NCBI RefSeq assembly: GCF_902506205.1
Contig: NZ_LR732816.1
Location: 2,988,993-3,052,992, forward strand
Reading direction: 5' to 3'
DNA from: Brevundimonas sp. G8
Lineage (GTDB): Bacteria > Pseudomonadota > Alphaproteobacteria > Caulobacterales > Caulobacteraceae
DNA: 64,000 bases
Shown: positions 47,175 to 54,866 of the stretch, piece after piece
Numbering within the stretch: the stretch's first letter is position 1
Layout: each line of letters starts with the position of its first letter
The notes under the pieces: model-generated
Told to the model about the DNA's origin: nothing
The model's input: only the letters and a program-made list of their open reading frames with translations
Database searches by the model: none
Translations under genes and position numbers: made by a program

Positions 47175-48458
47175 ATGATGTCCGACGCCGTCCTGCCGAA
47201 GAACTCCACCGGTCGCGTGCTGTTCGCCAGCTTGATCGGCACGACGATCGAGTTCTTCGACTTCTACATCTACGCCACGGCCGCCGTGCTGGTTTTTCCG
47301 ACCTTGTTCTTCCCTGGCGAGGATCCGGGCACGGCGCTGTTGTCGTCATTCGCCACCTTCTCCATCGCCTTCTTCGCGCGACCCATCGGGGCGCTGGCGT
47401 TTGGGCATTTCGGCGACCGGGTGGGGCGCAAGGCGACGTTGGTCGCAGCCCTGATGACCATGGGGCTGTCGACAGTGGCCATCGGCCTGCTGCCGACGCA
47501 CCAGCAGGTCGGCCTGCTGGCTCCGATGCTGCTGGCCCTGTGCCGGTTCGGCCAGGGGTTGGGTCTGGGCGGCGAATGGGGCGGGGCGGTGCTGCTTGCG
47601 ACCGAGAATGCGCCACCGGGTAAGAAGGCCTGGTTCGGCATGTTCCCGCAGCTGGGCGCGCCCATCGGCTTCATCCTGTCGACGACCTCCTTCATCCTCC
47701 TGACCTCAACGATGAGCGAGAGCGCGTTCGAGGCATGGGGCTGGCGCATTCCGTTCCTGGCCAGCGCCATCTTGGTTTTCGTCGGACTGTGGGTGCGGCT
47801 GAAGATCACCGAGACGCCCGAGTTCCAGAAGGCCGTGGATCGCGACGAGCGGGTCAAGGCGCCGGCCGTGACCCTGTTCGCCCACCACAAGGCGGCGCTG
47901 GTGCTGGGCACGTTCAGCGGGGTGACGACCTTCACCCTGTTCTATCTGATGACGGTCTTCGCCCTGGGGTGGGCGACGACGGGGATGGGGCTGGCGCGGG
48001 CCGATGTCCTGCCGATCCAGCTGATCGGCGTGCTGTTCTTCGCCGCCTGCATTCCGGTGACGGCGCTGCTGGCGGATCGATACGGGCAGGTGCGCGTGCT
48101 GATCTGGTCCTCTGTGGGGATCGGCTTGTTCGGCTTCCTGTTCGCACCGCTGTTCGGGGCCGGTCTGACCGGGCTGCTGGTCTTCTTTGCGGTGGGGTTC
48201 GCCTTGATGGGCTGCACCTATGGTCCAATCGGGGCGGCCATGGCGCGGCCATTCCCGACAGCGGTCCGCTATACCGGCGCGTCGATGGCGTTCAATCTGG
48301 CGGGCATTCTGGGGGCGTCGCTGGCGCCCTATATCGCCCTGAAGCTGGCCGAACGATTCGGGCCGGGGGCCGTCGGCGGCTATCTGGTGATTTCGGCCCT
48401 GGTCACCATCGTCGCCCTGTGGGGCATGGGCCGCGTGGCGCCGGAAGAGAAACGTTAG
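47175..48458 (+). CDS. MFS transporter of the metabolite:H+ symporter family
   Basis: The 427-residue protein has 12 membrane helices. The N-terminal ASLIGTTIEFFDFYIYATAA and the loop GHFGDRVGRKATL are hallmarks of the MHS group (ShiA, ProP, KgtP relatives), which bring in organic acids or osmolytes with protons. The substrate cannot be predicted. ATG 47178 has the better spacing to GGGAG than ATG 47175, so the true start may be one codon later. The 3' end overlaps the convergent methyltransferase gene by 4 bases. Confidence 0.9.
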   Translation: MMSDAVLPKNSTGRVLFASLIGTTIEFFDFYIYATAAVLVFPTLFFPGEDPGTALLSSFATFSIAFFARPIGALAFGHFGDRVGRKATLVAALMTMGLSTVAIGLLPTHQQVGLLAPMLLALCRFGQGLGLGGEWGGAVLLATENAPPGKKAWFGMFPQLGAPIGFILSTTSFILLTSTMSESAFEAWGWRIPFLASAILVFVGLWVRLKITETPEFQKAVDRDERVKAPAVTLFAHHKAALVLGTFSGVTTFTLFYLMTVFALGWATTGMGLARADVLPIQLIGVLFFAACIPVTALLADRYGQVRVLIWSSVGIGLFGFLFAPLFGAGLTGLLVFFAVGFALMGCTYGPIGAAMARPFPTAVRYTGASMAFNLAGILGASLAPYIALKLAERFGPGAVGGYLVISALVTIVALWGMGRVAPEEKR

Positions 48459-49252
48459 GCCTCGTCGGTCGCGGCATAGACCATGATGCCCGTGGCGATG
48501 GCCAGGTTCAGGCTGTCGGCCCGGCCGCGCATAGGGATCTTGACGTTGACGTCGCATGCGGCGGCCAGATCATCGGTCAAGCCGGCCTGTTCGTTGCCCA
48601 TCAGAATCAACGACGGCTGTTTCATCACCGCCGAGCGATGGCTGACCTTGGCGTCCAGGCGGGTGCCGACGACGCTGCCGGGCCAGGTCTGACGCCAGGC
48701 CAGGAAGGCCTCGGGCGTGGTCTTGGTGATCGAGACGGCGAAGACCGATCCCATGGTCGCGCGCACGGCCTCGACCGAATAGGGATCGACGCAGTCGCCG
48801 ATCAGGATGACGCCGCCGCAACCGGCCGCATCCGCCGTGCGGATGATGGTGCCGAGGTTTCCCGGATCGCGAACCTGCTCCAGCGCGACCCAGCAGGGGG
48901 CCGACGCGGGGTTCAGGCCGTCCAGGGGGGCATAGGCCTGTTCGAACACGCCCAGCACGGTCTGCGGATTGTCGCGGCGGCTGATCTTTTCCAGGATGGC
49001 GTGGGTGACGACGACGATGTCGCCGCCGGCCTTGATCGTCTCGGCCTTGGCGCGGTCCAGCAAAGGGTGAGGGCGGGCGTCCTCACCGACCAGCAGCATC
49101 CGGGGCGCGCGGCCCTGGTCCAACGCTTCGCCGATGAACTTCAGACCCTCGGCCAGGAAGGTCCCGGTCAGGTCGCGTTCCTTACGCATGTGCAAGGCGC
49201 GGACGCCCTTGACGGTGTCATTCGTCAGGGAGGTGATGACGCGTTCGGTCAT
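48455..49252 (-). CDS. TrmH/SpoU family RNA 2'-O-methyltransferase
   Basis: The product from ATG 49252 has 265 residues. It has an N-terminal substrate-binding domain (LTNDTVKGVRALHMRKERDLTG, then FLAEGLKFIGEAL) and a C-terminal SPOUT knot domain. The three SpoU motifs are visible: EQVRDPGNLGTIIRTADAAG, LIMGNEQAGLTDD, and IPMRGRADSLNLAIATGI. It methylates a ribose in rRNA or tRNA; the target nucleotide is unknown. The start overlaps the end of the next methyltransferase gene (ATGA), indicating coupling. Confidence 0.92.
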   Translation of the reverse strand: MTERVITSLTNDTVKGVRALHMRKERDLTGTFLAEGLKFIGEALDQGRAPRMLLVGEDARPHPLLDRAKAETIKAGGDIVVVTHAILEKISRRDNPQTVLGVFEQAYAPLDGLNPASAPCWVALEQVRDPGNLGTIIRTADAAGCGGVILIGDCVDPYSVEAVRATMGSVFAVSITKTTPEAFLAWRQTWPGSVVGTRLDAKVSHRSAVMKQPSLILMGNEQAGLTDDLAAACDVNVKIPMRGRADSLNLAIATGIMVYAATDEA

Positions 49253-50160
49253 TTGCTCCACCGCGCGAAGAAGGACAGGCCGATGGCGCGGGCGTCCGGG
49301 CCGTCTTCGGACAGGGCCAGTTCGCCCCAGTCGATGCGCCCGCCGCGATCGTGCATCGCCTCGACCATCAGGTGCGCCAGGGACAGGCCCGACACGCGCG
49401 CCGCATAGGCGTTCAGCAGCAGGAAGTCGGCGTCGTCGGCCAGAAGGGCGGCGCAATCCTTTAACAGGGCCGGCATGTCCTCGAACAGGCGCCAGACCTC
49501 GCCGGTCGGGCCGCGTCCGTATTTGGGCGGGTCCAGAATGATGCCGTCGTATTTCGAGCCGCGCCGGACCTCGCGGGCGACGTATTTGCGGGCGTCCTCC
49601 ACGATCCAGCGGATCGGGTGCTGGGCCAGGCCGGACTGTTCGGCGTTCTCGCGGGCGTAGGCGACCGATTTCTTGGAGGCGTCGACGTGGGTGACCTCGG
49701 CGCCGGCTGCGGCGGCGGCCAAGCTGGCGACGCCGGTGTAACCGAACAGGTTCAGGATCTTTGGTGCGCGCCCGACGGTCTGCGAGAAGTCACGTACCCG
49801 GTTGTCCAGCCATTCCCAGTTGGCGGCCTGTTCAGGGAAGAAGGCCAGGTGGCGGAAAGGGGTGAAGCGGCCGGTGAACTTCACGTCGCGCCATTTCAGG
49901 GGAAATGCGTCGATGGGGCCGTGGCGGTCGAACTTCCAGCGGCCGGAATCTTCCTCTTCCTGCTGGGGGTCGAAAGTCGCCGTGGCGTTTTCGAAGGCCG
50001 CCGGGTCGCGCGGCGACCAGAAACATTGCGGCTCAGGCCGGACCACGGTGTAGCGCCCGTAGCGCTCCAGCTTCTTGCCGTCGCCGGAGTCCAGCAGGGC
50101 GTAGTCGAACCAGCCGGAGGTCACGAGCGTTTCGGGAGTTTTTGAAAGGACGGTCGCCAT
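49249..50160 (-). CDS. class I SAM-dependent methyltransferase, RlmI/RlmK-like
   Basis: The 303-residue protein has the Rossmann methyltransferase motifs: ILNLFGYTGVASLAAAAAG for SAM binding, HVDASKKSVAYARENAE, and the catalytic-type DPPKYGRG motif. The family includes the 23S rRNA m5C/m7G enzymes RlmI and RlmK, but this member lacks the N-terminal PUA domain, so the target is open. It lies upstream of and overlaps the TrmH-like gene; the two may act on the same RNA class. Confidence 0.88.
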   Translation of the reverse strand: MATVLSKTPETLVTSGWFDYALLDSGDGKKLERYGRYTVVRPEPQCFWSPRDPAAFENATATFDPQQEEEDSGRWKFDRHGPIDAFPLKWRDVKFTGRFTPFRHLAFFPEQAANWEWLDNRVRDFSQTVGRAPKILNLFGYTGVASLAAAAAGAEVTHVDASKKSVAYARENAEQSGLAQHPIRWIVEDARKYVAREVRRGSKYDGIILDPPKYGRGPTGEVWRLFEDMPALLKDCAALLADDADFLLLNAYAARVSGLSLAHLMVEAMHDRGGRIDWGELALSEDGPDARAIGLSFFARWSK

Positions 50161-50178
50161 CGTCGGGCTGATAGGCGC

Positions 50179-51579
50179 TCAGGCGGCCTCGCGTCCAGAC
50201 TCCTGCGACACGACGGTCAATTCCGACGCGTGGACTTCGCCATCGTGCGGGGTCTTGTCCCAGACGTGAGGCTCGACGGCCAGCCGCCAGGCGGCATGAA
50301 CGAAGGCGAGGCTGAGCAGGGACCAGTAGGCGGGCGCGGCCAGCATGTCGCTCAGCCGATAGTCGAGTCCTGCGCGCTTGGCGCCGACGGCGCAGCCCAT
50401 CCAGGCGGCGATGACGCCAAGGGCCAGCACGCCCAAGGAACCCGCAGGCGTCGCAGGCGCGATCCCTGCGTGAAGCCCGACCACCAGCGCTGAAGCCAGC
50501 CAGGCCAGGGTGGGGGCATGAGCCGCGGCCGAAAGTATGCCCGCGCCCAGCGTCATGACAAGGGACAGCAGGCCGCGTCGTCCCAGGCCGAGCGGGCGCC
50601 GGGTGTGCACGCCCCAGGTCTGCATATAACCCTTCAGCCACCGTGTGCGCTGAGGCAGCCACCGGTCCAGGGCGCCAGGCGGGGTCTCCCAGGTCGGGCA
50701 GTCTATGACGTCCAGCTTCCAGCCGAGGGACCACAGCCGAAAGCCCAGGTCGGCGTCCTCGGTCACATTGTGGGCGTCCCATCCGCCCGCGGCGCGAAGG
50801 GCGGTCATGCGGATATGATTGCTGGTGCCGCCCAGCGGGAAGGGCAGGCCCAGCCGCGCCATGCCGGGCAGGGTCACCTCGAACAGGGCGGCGTATTCGA
50901 AGGCGAACTGACGATCCAGGAAGGCGGAGCCAGCGCGACCCGAGGGGCGGATGCGCAGCGGCGCCTGGAGGCATCCCAGCCGAGGTTGAGCGACGAAGCG
51001 CGCCGCCGCCTGACGCAGTTGTTGCGGATGGGGTCGGTCTTCCGCATCGTAGATGGTGACCAGATCGCCGGTCGCCTGTCTCAGGGCGTGGTTCAGCGCG
51101 CGCGGCTTGGTCAGGGGCGATCCGGGTGGGACCACCACGATCTTGATCCAGGCAGGGCGCGGCGTAGCCTGGGCGGCGGCGAGGGTGGCGTGGTCGTGGG
51201 TTTCGAGGACGATGAAAGCTTCAAGCCGATCGGGCGGATAATCGATACGGGCCAGGTTGGCGATCAGTTGCGGCGTTACCGCCGCCTCGTCATGGAGCGC
51301 CGCCAGTATGGTGTAGCGCGGCCATACGATGGGACGGGCGCAGGGCTTGGGGCGGCGCAGGCTGGCGATGGCGATGATGGTCTTCCAGATCGCCGAGACG
51401 ACGAATGCTGCCTGGAACAGAACAAGCAGCGTCAGGAAGGCGGCCTGAGGCCAGCGGACCAGAGCGGCGGCAGAGCCCAGGGCCAGCAGGATCATCGCCG
51501 TGATCTGGAAACCACTGGGCATGCGGCGCGCGGCGCCATTCCTGCGGGGCGTGATCCCCGGATGTGTCCAGACCTCCAT
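50179..51579 (-). CDS. membrane glycosyltransferase, GT2 family
   Basis: From ATG 51579 the protein has 466 residues. Two hydrophobic helices lie near the N-terminus (about residues 20-65). The GT-A catalytic domain follows, with VTIYDAEDRPHP (D, DxD-like), NVTEDADLGFRLW, and QRTRWLKGY, which together form the D, D, D, QxxRW motif of processive GT2 enzymes. Several helices close the C-terminus. It probably adds sugars to an exported polysaccharide or lipid-linked acceptor. A GTG 21 bases earlier could also start it. It is divergent from the TetR gene. Confidence 0.85.
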   Translation of the reverse strand: MEVWTHPGITPRRNGAARRMPSGFQITAMILLALGSAAALVRWPQAAFLTLLVLFQAAFVVSAIWKTIIAIASLRRPKPCARPIVWPRYTILAALHDEAAVTPQLIANLARIDYPPDRLEAFIVLETHDHATLAAAQATPRPAWIKIVVVPPGSPLTKPRALNHALRQATGDLVTIYDAEDRPHPQQLRQAAARFVAQPRLGCLQAPLRIRPSGRAGSAFLDRQFAFEYAALFEVTLPGMARLGLPFPLGGTSNHIRMTALRAAGGWDAHNVTEDADLGFRLWSLGWKLDVIDCPTWETPPGALDRWLPQRTRWLKGYMQTWGVHTRRPLGLGRRGLLSLVMTLGAGILSAAAHAPTLAWLASALVVGLHAGIAPATPAGSLGVLALGVIAAWMGCAVGAKRAGLDYRLSDMLAAPAYWSLLSLAFVHAAWRLAVEPHVWDKTPHDGEVHASELTVVSQESGREAA

Positions 51580-51695
51580 ACCGCCCCCGCATCTCCACAA
51601 CCGTTAATCGCTATTTGAAACAACCGCGTTCGGCAAGCTGGTTGGCGTCTGGGACGGATTGTCGCTATTCAGGGCGCCTTACCCGGAGCAGCCGC

Positions 51696-52325
51696 TTGTC
51701 TGACGTTTCGAACTCTTCGCGCACGACCCGAAAGCCCAAAGGCGAAGGCCATTCGCGACGCGGTGAAATCTTGACGGCGGCCGAGCGGATCTTCGTCGAG
51801 CACGGCTATGAGGGCGCGACGATTCGCAAGATCGCGGACGAGGTCGGCTTGTCGTCCACCGCGCTCTACATGCATTTCCCCGACAAGGGCGCGATCCTGC
51901 AGGAGATCTGCCGCGACGCCTTTTCGCGACTGATCGCGTCGAATGCTGCGGTGGCGGACGAGGACGCGCCACCGATACGCCGGTTGCGGCGGATGATCGA
52001 CGGCTATGTCGCGTTCGGATTCGCTCATCCCAACGCCTATCGCCTGATCTATCTGACGCGGCCGGTCGAGGCGCGCGAGGGCGCCCAGGACATGGCGCGC
52101 GAACTCGGCGCGGGCCTGTTCACGACGCTGGAAGCGACTGTGGCCGATGCGGTGGCGGCCGGCGATCTGAAGGGCGATCCCAGCGTCCTGGCCCAGGCCA
52201 TATGGGCGACGGCGCACGGGGTGGTGTCGTTGATGATCACCAAGCCGTATTTTCCGTGGGCGGATCGTCAGACTCTTGTGGATACGATGCTGGACGCTCT
52301 CTTCGCGGGCCTGCCCCGAACATGA
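51696..52325 (+). CDS. TetR family transcriptional regulator
   Basis: The likely start is TTG 51696, 7 bases after GGAG, giving 209 residues; longer frames run back into the divergent glycosyltransferase start. The N-terminal DNA-binding domain is clear: RGEILTAAERIFVEHGYEGATIRKIADEVGLSSTALYMHFPDKGAIL. The C-terminal ligand domain is of the usual all-helical type (TetR_C, WHG-like). Its stop overlaps the start of the substrate-binding protein gene, so it probably regulates the ABC transporter operon it heads. Confidence 0.88.
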   Translation: MSDVSNSSRTTRKPKGEGHSRRGEILTAAERIFVEHGYEGATIRKIADEVGLSSTALYMHFPDKGAILQEICRDAFSRLIASNAAVADEDAPPIRRLRRMIDGYVAFGFAHPNAYRLIYLTRPVEAREGAQDMARELGAGLFTTLEATVADAVAAGDLKGDPSVLAQAIWATAHGVVSLMITKPYFPWADRQTLVDTMLDALFAGLPRT

Positions 52326-53128
52326 GGCGCAGTCTTGGTGCGCTGGCGGGCCTGGTTTTGATCGCCGGCGCAGGCGCGGTCCAGGCCAAGCCGTTGCGGG
52401 TCATGGCGCTCGATCAGTGTGCGGATCAATATGTGCTGGCGCTTGCGCCCGACGCGGAACTGGCGTTGTCGCCGCGCGCCGACGATCCCGACGCCTGGCT
52501 GCGGCTTGAGGCGTCAGGACACAGGCGGTTGCGGCCCACGCTGGAGGCGGCGTTGGGTTTCAGGCCGGATGTGGTGGTGCGCTACTGGGGCGGCGAACCC
52601 CGACTGCTGACGGCGCTGGAACAGCGCGGGGTCAAGGTGATCACGATCAATGACGCCGTCGAGCTGGAGGGCGTTCGCCAGAACATCCGCACGGCGGCGC
52701 GCGATCTGGGCGAGGTCGAGCGGGGACTCCGGCTGGAGCAGCAAATGGACGCCAAGCTGGCGCGGGCGGCGCCGGATGGCCAGGCGACGAAGGCGCCGGG
52801 TGCGGTCTATCTGACCTCGGGGGGCTTCACCTCCGGGCCGGGCACGCTGATGGATGCGATGATGCGCGCGGCGGGATTTCGCAATCTGACCACGGCGCCC
52901 GGTTTCGGCGCCGTCAGCGTGGAGCAGATCGCCCTGAACCCGCCGGCGCGGTTCATCCTGGGCTTTTTCGATCAGTTGAGAGCCGATCTGCGCGGTCCCG
53001 CACGTCATCCCGTCGTTCGCCATGCGGCTGAGGGGCGGACGGCGGCGCGGTTGCCGGCGGCGAGCCTGACCTGTCCGGCCTGGTTCGCGGCAGACGCGGT
53101 GGCGATGATGGCTGAGGGGCGGTCGTGA
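52322..53128 (+). CDS. ABC transporter substrate-binding protein (iron-siderophore/cobalamin type)
   Basis: The 268-residue periplasmic protein has a signal peptide ending near residue 22 (GAVQA-KP). It then has a mature fold with two lobes joined by a long helix (VRQNIRTAARDLGEVERGL). The opening ALDQCADQYVLALAP is typical of PF01497 proteins that bind siderophores, heme or cobalamin. Which of these ligands is used cannot be read. Its start overlaps the TetR stop and its end overlaps the permease start. Confidence 0.85.
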   Translation: MRRSLGALAGLVLIAGAGAVQAKPLRVMALDQCADQYVLALAPDAELALSPRADDPDAWLRLEASGHRRLRPTLEAALGFRPDVVVRYWGGEPRLLTALEQRGVKVITINDAVELEGVRQNIRTAARDLGEVERGLRLEQQMDAKLARAAPDGQATKAPGAVYLTSGGFTSGPGTLMDAMMRAAGFRNLTTAPGFGAVSVEQIALNPPARFILGFFDQLRADLRGPARHPVVRHAAEGRTAARLPAASLTCPAWFAADAVAMMAEGRS

Positions 53129-54114
53129 CGGGGACGATGCGACTGTGCCTGGTCCTAGGCGTGCTTGTCGTGGCGGCCCTGGCGCTGGCGATCCTGGCAG
53201 GTGAGACGGCGTTCAGCGGGGCGCAATATGCCGCTGCGTTCGGCGATCCGACGTCGGGACCGGCCGAAGTGCTATGGCAGGTGCGCGCGCCACGCGCAGT
53301 CTGCGCCTTGGTCGTCGGCGCCGCCTTGGGCCTTGCGGGCGCAGTGATGCAGGGTCTGCTGCGCAATCCGCTGGCTGATCCGGGTGTGCTGGGGGTGTCG
53401 GCGACGGCGGCCCTGGGCGCGGCTCTGGCCATCGTGCTGGGCGCGGCGGCCGTGCCGGGATTGGTCGAGGTGTCGGCGCTGGCGGGGGCGGCGCTGGCGG
53501 GAGGGCTGTTGATCGCGGCGTCTAAGGCCATGCGGGCGCCCGAGGCGCTGATCCTGTTCGGAGTGGCGCTGTCCAGCTTTGCAGGCGCGGCGACGGCATT
53601 GATCTTCAACCTGTCGCCGTCGCCGATCGCTTCGGCTGAGGTGATGTCGTGGCTCTTGGGATCGGTGCAGAACCGAAGCTGGGTCGATGTGGCCTGGGTG
53701 ACGCCTGCGGTGATCGTCGCAGGCGTGTTCGCTGGTCTGTCCGGATCGGGCTTGCGGATGCTGACCCTGGGCGACGAGGGGGCGGCGGCGTCGGGCCTGA
53801 GCATGGGACGGCTGAGGGCCGTCGCTCTGATCGCGGCGGCGCTGGCTACCGGGGCGGCGGTCGCGGTGGCGGGCGTCATCGGCTTCGTAGGTCTGGCTGC
53901 GCCCCATCTGGTGCGGGCCGCGGTTAGGGGGGATGCCAAGCGGATATTGGCGCCGTCGGCTCTGGCGGGCGGGCTGATGCTGATCGTGGCAGACCTGCTG
54001 GCGCGGCTGACACCGACGGATCAGGAGTTGAAGCTGGGCGTGTTCACGGCCCTGATCGGAGCGCCGCTGTTCGCCTTGATCGCCTGGCGAACGGCGCGGG
54101 AGTGGCGACTGTGA
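53125..54114 (+). CDS. FecCD/BtuC family ABC transporter permease
   Basis: The 329-residue inner-membrane protein has about ten helices. Family motifs include RAPRAVCALVVGAALGLAGAVMQGLLRNPLADPGVLGVS in the first part and the ATP-binding-protein contact IGFVGLAAPHLVRAAVRGDAK. It forms the channel of an iron-siderophore or B12 uptake system. The start is GTG at 53125, overlapping the previous gene; the stop overlaps the ATPase gene. Confidence 0.92.
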   Translation: MTGTMRLCLVLGVLVVAALALAILAGETAFSGAQYAAAFGDPTSGPAEVLWQVRAPRAVCALVVGAALGLAGAVMQGLLRNPLADPGVLGVSATAALGAALAIVLGAAAVPGLVEVSALAGAALAGGLLIAASKAMRAPEALILFGVALSSFAGAATALIFNLSPSPIASAEVMSWLLGSVQNRSWVDVAWVTPAVIVAGVFAGLSGSGLRMLTLGDEGAAASGLSMGRLRAVALIAAALATGAAVAVAGVIGFVGLAAPHLVRAAVRGDAKRILAPSALAGGLMLIVADLLARLTPTDQELKLGVFTALIGAPLFALIAWRTAREWRL

Positions 54115-54866
54115 CCCTGTTGTCACTGGATAAGGTTCAGGCGCGGCTGGGCAAGGCTGTGGTGCTTGATGGAGTCGATCTGTCGGTGGCGGCCGGCGAG
54201 GTCGTCGCCCTTTGCGGGCCGAACGGGGCCGGCAAGAGCAGCGCCATTCGCGCCGCAGTCGGCCTGCTGGAGACCACCGGCGGTCAGGTCAGGCTGGGCG
54301 GGGCGCCCATCGCAGACCTGTCCCATCGTCAGCGGGCGGAACGAGCGGCCTATCTGCCGCAAGAGCGGCGGATCGCCTGGAACCTGCCGGCGGTCGAGGT
54401 GGCTGCCCTGGGCGCGCCCTTCCTGTCGGGCGCGGAAGCCTTGGCCCGGGCCAAGGCGGCGCTGGACGAGGTCGGAGCCGGTCATCTGGCGGATCGTGGC
54501 GTGGCGGAGATGTCGGGGGGAGAGCGGGCGCGTGTGCTGTTGGCGCGAGCCTTGGTGGTCGATGCGCCGCTGCTGCTGGCCGACGAGCCGATTGCGGGGC
54601 TGGACCCGGATGCTCAGCGGCTGGTGCTGGAACGTCTGAGGGCGCGGGCCGACGACGGGGCGGGGGTGCTGGTCAGCCTGCACGATCTGACTTTGGCGGC
54701 CACGGTGGCGGACCGCGTCGTGGTGCTGGACCAGGGCCGCGTGGCCGGCGACGCCATGCCTATGGAGGCATTGGCGCCCGCCGTCCTGCGCGAGGTGTTT
54801 GGGCTGGATGGCGGCTGGATCGAGGGACCGAACGGGCCGCTGCTGGCGGCCCGCCGGGCTCAGTAG
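54111..54866 (+). CDS. ABC transporter ATPase (FecE/BtuD/HmuV type)
   Basis: The 251-residue protein drives the importer above. Walker A GPNGAGKSS is at residues 36-44, the signature MSGGERARV at 133-141, Walker B LLLADE at 153-158, and the H-loop SLHD follows. The GTG at 54111 overlaps the permease stop (GTGA); an in-frame GTG 9 bases earlier is also possible. The 3' end overlaps the convergent transglycosylase gene by 7 bases. No TonB-dependent receptor is near. Confidence 0.92.
   Translation: MTLLSLDKVQARLGKAVVLDGVDLSVAAGEVVALCGPNGAGKSSAIRAAVGLLETTGGQVRLGGAPIADLSHRQRAERAAYLPQERRIAWNLPAVEVAALGAPFLSGAEALARAKAALDEVGAGHLADRGVAEMSGGERARVLLARALVVDAPLLLADEPIAGLDPDAQRLVLERLRARADDGAGVLVSLHDLTLAATVADRVVVLDQGRVAGDAMPMEALAPAVLREVFGLDGGWIEGPNGPLLAARRAQ

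Noticed and set aside
45625..47616. 663-codon open frame antisense to hrpB and the MFS gene
   Set aside because: Extremely Arg/Pro/Ser-rich low-complexity translation, crossing two real genes; a GC artefact.
51580..51695. Cobalamin riboswitch before the BtuFCD-like operon
   Set aside because: The stretch is too short and lacks a B12-box-like core; no riboswitch could be supported.
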